From positions 93,278,894 through 93,342,893 of the forward strand of contig NC_089228.1 of assembly GCF_963924675.1 (NCBI RefSeq): a stretch of 64,000 nt of DNA, read 5' to 3'. The notes beneath the pieces are model-generated. The model was given only the letters and a program-made list of their open reading frames with translations. It was not told the DNA's origin and made no database searches. Positions 59,690-64,000 of the stretch are shown here, one piece after another. The DNA comes from Phocoena phocoena. Lineage: Eukaryota; Chordata; Mammalia; Artiodactyla; Phocoenidae. Position numbers and translations under genes: made by a program. Numbering within the stretch: position 1 is the stretch's first letter; each line of letters starts with the position of its first letter.

Positions 59690-60010
59690 TCAAGATTTTT
59701 TTAAATTAAGCAAAAGAAAAGAACAGATAATTGCCAAATAAAGAAAAATAGCCTGTAAACATGTGAAGAAGTATTCAGATTTACTAATAACTAATTGCCG
59801 GTAAAAAGAACTAGATACTCTTTTTTTGCCTCTAAATTGGCAAAAACCTTTTGTCAGCGATGGCATATAATACTGTTGATGGCTTAGGGATGTAGGTGCT
59901 TCTTTTGGAAACGAAATGGACACATCCTTTCTAAAGAACTCTTTAGTCACACATGTTATAGAGACAATCCCTGCCAGCTGGATCAGAGATTGGAATATCC
60001 CTGGTAACAA
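59690..60010 (+). mobile_element. Old LINE-1 ORF2 fragment
   Basis: 'gcctgtaaacatgtgaagaa', 'ttggcaaaaaccttttgtc' and 'tactgttgatggcttaggga' parallel the ORF2 region found in old L1ME copies, at high divergence. No tail. Confidence 0.5.
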
Positions 60011-60626
60011 CCTTCTACCCTAATATCTATTTAAATTCATTGATTTGCTGGTGAGCCTAGAAGCTGTCTTGGAACTATCTAGAAATATGTCTTCATCTGA
60101 AGTTCAGACGTGCTTGGCAAAGTGAGATGGGGCCACCTGACGCTAAGTTTTAAGAGGAAAAACAGTGTCCTTGGAAGGAAATCTTCCATGGGGAAGAAAA
60201 ATCAGACAGACTTGTCAGGCAACAAGTTCTCCAAATAGACAAGGTAGTGATTCCAAGCGCATTGGCAAGAGCACAAGTACTTGGACACAAGCACAGATCC
60301 AGCCACCAGGGATGTTCTAGGGAGAAAAATCTATATTTGAAACCAGAGATTCTTAGTACAGAGGTTATAACAGCTCACAGCCCAAGAATCTCTTAATGGG
60401 GTCCCTCTGTCACTGGATATTAGAAAGGAGGGAAGGTGAGCACCGGCAGCCCAGAGCAGAGAAAGGCATATCAGAGCATCTCAGAGGCACATCAGCAGTG
60501 AGGGTGCCCATGTGTCTGAGGGACCGTCAACCAATGTGAAGTGCCCTCTAGACACTCCCTGGTAGGCTGGAGAGGAAAAGGAAGCTACAGAGGAGACTCA
60601 AGTAACTGCAGGTGATCAAATAAGAA
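60011..60626. other. No gene or clear repeat seen
   Basis: Unassigned spacer between an old L1 fragment and a CHR-2. Confidence 0.4.
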
Positions 60627-60638
60627 GAGAGGCCCTTT

Positions 60639-60853
60639 GGGCTTCCATGGTGGCACAGTGGTTGAGAGTCCGCCTGCCGATGCAGGGGACACGGGTTCGT
60701 GCCCCGGTCCGGGAAGATCCCACATGCCACGGGGCGGCTGGGCCCGTGAGCCATGGCCACTGAGCCTGACGCGTCCGGAGCCTGTGCTCCGCAACAGGAG
60801 AGGCCACAACAGTGAGAAGCCCGCGTACCACAAAAAAAAAAAAAAAAAAAAAA
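60639..60853 (+). mobile_element. CHR-2 type SINE
   Basis: Starts 'gggcttccatggtggcacag' and ends 'cccgcgtaccac' plus A22. The TSD has one mismatch: GAGAGGCCCT (60627-60636) against GAGAGGTCCT (60856-60865). Confidence 0.94.
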
Positions 60854-60865
60854 GAGAGAGGTCCT

Positions 60866-61344
60866 CAGGCTAGTAAAAGCTGTGTATTTTTTTTTTTGTT
60901 TTTGTAATGTTGAATGTTGAGTTCATTACCTCTTGTTTTGAAAATGCACATCAATACAAGTCTTTGGGATTATGGGATAAAAAACAAATCACATCTCAGT
61001 TTACAGCCCTTTGCTTACTGAGCCGGCCTCCTCTGAGCTTGTGAATGCTGGCCACTTCTTGAAAAGGTACGGGTGCTCAGGTCAGATCAGCAACAGGTGA
61101 GTCTCCTGATGACCCTGGGAGGCCTTGCTGCTGGAGAAATTCAAGACAGCCCCCTGTTCAGTCGAATCACAGACACTGTTCTACTTTTGAGCCAAGTAAG
61201 AGTGTTGATTTTCATCACACCTCTATGTTAGATGTTCCTTTTGCCAGCAGGGTTGAGTATCTTATTTAACTCTTAAAGCATACCAAGGATTGTGAGTCTG
61301 TGACTTCACTTGTGTCCAAATGCTAAAAAGACCTGAGAGACATT
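60866..61344. other. No gene or clear repeat seen
   Basis: Unassigned spacer. A T10 run at about 60888-60897 is the only simple feature. Confidence 0.4.
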
Positions 61345-61850
61345 CACTACATCAGGAGACCTAAATCTCTCCATATTATTTGACCTAGCAATTCTTCTTC
61401 TACAAATTGATCCTAAGAAGATAATCGAGATTCACTCAAAGATCTTTCTACAAGAATATTCATCACAGTACTTTCACAATTGCAAAATATTTTTTAAAAA
61501 AGTTCAAGAATTGGGAAAGGGCTAAGTAATTTATGATACCATCCTTAAAATTATGTTTCTAAAAAGTATTTAACAATGTGAGAAAATGTTAAAAATTAAG
61601 GAAAAATTAATACAAAGAACTCAATGTGTATTATGACCCTAATTTTGTTTTTCAAAGAAATGGAAAGAAGACTGGAAGGTAATGCACCCAAATTTTGCAT
61701 AGTAATTAACTCCGGGTGCTGAGACTATGCAGGATTTTACGTTTGATTCTTTTAAGGAAGGGGTTTTCATTTTTTATGTTTTACGGTTGTTTTACTATGA
61801 ATGTGAATTACTTTTGTGACTAGTAATGAGAAATAAGAGTTATGAGAATT
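61345..61850 (+). mobile_element. Old LINE-1 3' end (L1ME-like)
   Basis: 'ttgacctagcaattcttctt', 'attcatcacagtactttcac', 'attatgaccctaattttgtt' and 'aattaactccgggtgctgag' follow the order of an old L1 ORF2 end and 3' UTR. Confidence 0.65.
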
Positions 61851-64000
61851 CCATGCTAATGAACTTGAAAACTCCTACCCAAAATCTGATATTTCAAGGC
61901 TTATCATTTTAAGAGAAAGAAAAAGAATAGAATAGTGATGAATGGGTGTCCTGTTCAGAAAAGAGAGCAGATTCACCACCAAGTTCTTTTGGGTTAATCA
62001 ATCCACAAGACAACACTTAAGATGATTGCATTCTGAAGCAGGCTATTCTAAAGCCATATTGTTTTGTAGGCATTTGGTACATTTCTCTATGATTGAAAAG
62101 AGATGATTAGTTCATGCTGGATGTCCTCGTTTGTTGTAAAATTTTCCTCGGAATTACGATATTTAGTTTTAATGTAATACTGCGATATTATTTCTCTTCT
62201 AATCTTTCATTTGTCTTCATTCATGTAAATACAGGGTTTAAATATACCATTTTTCACTTAGTGAATTTAAAACTAGAGTTTAAGAAATCTTCTTTAAAAT
62301 ACTAAAAATAAATAAATAAATTGAGATAGTGAAGGAAGCATTTATCCTCCAGTTTTTACATTCATTACAATCCCACCTTACAAGAAGAACAAATGAAATG
62401 TTTGGGTAAAACTTTGATGTGGTGAGCCATGAAGAAGAGCTCTTTGGAAGAACAGTTATTTGAGCTTGGCGGTGGGTCCTCTGACCCATCCCCATGGGGA
62501 GCTGGCCTGGCAGTCTCTGTGGGGTGACAGCTGGAGGCTATGGGATTGAGTGCTGCAGAAAGTGCCCTGTTCCCTGCTTTCTGCCCCAGACTGGCAGCTC
62601 GTGAACTGGGCCCGTGTCCCTCCAGCAGAGAGTAAATGAAGCAGCCGTTGCTCGGGAGCTTGCCAGTGTCCCTGTAGCCCGATTGTCTATGAGTCAGATG
62701 CTCAACCCCAAAACCTCCTCCACTCCCTTCCCCTTCCTGGACATCAAGACCAGACATGGATTCCTGATGGTCCCTAACACGCTGGGCGCTCATGAATCAG
62801 AAGCCTGTTGAGAAACATGGGAACCTTGGGGGCAAACCGACAGTTCCTCAGAGCTTGCGCTGAATTCTCTCTTTCATCCTCGTCTCAGCCCATAGTCGCT
62901 GTCTCTCCATTCGGCTCTTTTCCTGCCGTCTCACCAACATGCTTGGCCTTCCACATAGCCCCGTGGTCAAGACATACTTCATTTCCCCCCCTTCTCTCAC
63001 CCTCCCTCCCTCTCTCCCCTTTCACACCAAGGACATACAAACACACATAAACACACCACACACACACATACATACACATACACCAGTGTTTTGGGGAAAG
63101 GTTTTAGATTACCCGTTATCAATTAACGAAAATGATTTGCTTTTAAACTGTTTGTCTCAGTTGTTGCCTACCCGTTCTGGTTCTCCTTTTTTTAAGTATA
63201 AAATTCTCCTGTTTCAAATATCAGTAACATGTCCACAGGATAATAGCTGTACCTTGAGGAGCCACTGATTGATAATACACGTATACACAGAGGGATTCCC
63301 AGAATCTCTGCAGTACTCCCAAGCTCCCCGCCACCAAGGCACAGGGTTGAGACCTCTGCTGTCGGCCAGGACAGTATTGTTCCGTCTCAACTCTGCACAG
63401 AGCCACTTGCGGCACGAGTACTGTCTTGCGGGGGTGATTTGATCAGCTGCTGAGGGTGCCCAAGGCTGATTGCATTATTAAATCACCAGCTCAGTTCCTA
63501 AGGGACCCTGGAGCTGGTATTTATCTGTATGGTTCTGATCATTCTTTTGGTTCAATAACAATTCCCTTAAAACGGCCTCTGTAAATTGGATGAAAGGGTT
63601 GGGTGGTCACATGGTGGGCACTGTGTAATCTCTACTTAGGGGAGACACCCCTCTGTGACCCGTCTCGCATTCCTGAAATGCCCTACTGCAGTCTACTTCC
63701 TTCGCAGTGTGGAACTCTGCCCTGAACGCCACTCTTTCCAGCTGCGCATCTGACCCTCTAACTCCTTCTGGCTGGCCCCCTCTGTTTTAAGATGGCCATA
63801 TCCAGCTCCCTAAACCCCAATCTGAGGGGCTCACGGCTGTGCTGTAAATGTGCTGGGTGCCCGGAAACTTACTTAACTAGCGTCTGACTTCTAGTGTCAT
63901 CCCTGGCCTCAGATGCTGGACCCAGGCCAAACCCAGTGAATTAGGACTCTGGGATTGTGACAGCCTCTGGAAGCTAGCCCGGCTTTGACAGGAGCTTGAG
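61851..64000. other. No gene or clear repeat seen
   Basis: About 2.1 kb of unassigned sequence to the window edge. It includes a moderately GC-rich stretch (62440-62800) with a 142-codon minus frame (62365-62793) of no recognisable family, and an imperfect (CA)n tract at 63036-63084. Confidence 0.4.
63036..63084. repeat. Imperfect (CA)n repeat
   Basis: CACA runs interrupted by TAAA and TACA variants ('acacacacacatacatacac'). Confidence 0.85.

Noticed and set aside
62365..62793. 142-codon minus-strand frame
   Set aside because: No recognisable domain and no conserved context. It could only be rescued by cross-species conservation.
1..64000. CRISPR arrays, prokaryotic operons, prophage or plasmid features
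   Set aside because: Sequence is plainly mammalian. The only direct repeats are TSDs, microsatellites and transposon copies.

Overview
The window reads as nuclear DNA of a cetacean (whale or dolphin). The clearest sign is a set of tRNA(Glu)-derived CHR SINEs: a short form that begins 'gggcttccctggtgg' and ends 'cccgcgtaccgc' plus an A tail, and a longer form with repeated 'ccacaactactga' units and a tail of (AAATA)n. These are the CHR-2 and CHR-1 type SINEs of Cetacea, hippos and ruminants. LINE-1 (L1) copies with artiodactyl/cetacean-type 3' ends, and older mammalian MIR, L2 and LTR fossils, agree with this.

I find no cellular protein-coding gene, no convincing exon and no structural RNA gene. 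All recognisable coding potential is decayed L1 ORF1/ORF2. The window is best read as intergenic or deep-intronic DNA, of which roughly a third to a half is recognisable transposon sequence.

Layout. 1-9 kb: an L1 edge fragment, an L1 3' end, an MLT1-like LTR, L2 and MIR relics, and a CHR-2 inserted beside an old LTR. 9-16.4 kb: an L1 3' end with a possible 3' transduction, a CHR-1, a (TC)n(AC)n microsatellite, an LTR-like block and a 33-bp micro-insertion of L1. 16.4-26 kb: mostly non-repeat AT-rich DNA, two old L1 pieces, an LTR-like block and a younger 1.3-kb L1 with a tiny 5' inversion. 26-33 kb: LTR/ERV-like relics, a small inverted-repeat DNA-transposon fossil, MIRs, a long L2 interrupted by a MIR, and two CHR-2 copies 0.5 kb apart. 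33-39 kb: an L1 with a 5' inversion, an LTR carrying a (TG)n/(CG)n tract, a CHR-2 and an old L1. 39-45.6 kb: a near full-length L1 (minus strand, about 5.9 kb) nested in an older L1. 45.6-49.1 kb: a CHR-2, an old L1, an L2 and a tandem pair of CHR-1. 49.7-54.7 kb: a second long L1 (plus strand) that lacks its 3' end. 54.7-64 kb: a short G-rich tract, an inverted pair of MLT1-like LTRs, another LTR split by a CHR-2, old L1 fragments, a CHR-2 and unassigned sequence.

Nothing here looks like an undescribed functional system. The useful observations concern how retroposons insert and decay: exact target-site duplications (TSDs) for most SINEs, two twin-primed L1 inversions of very different size, the very short L1 insertion, a possible transduction, a repeat-bounded 96-bp deletion in an L1 reverse transcriptase, and two or three L1 lineages with different ends. 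A few CpG-retaining or AT-rich non-repeat stretches are flagged as candidate conserved elements, but only an alignment can decide that.
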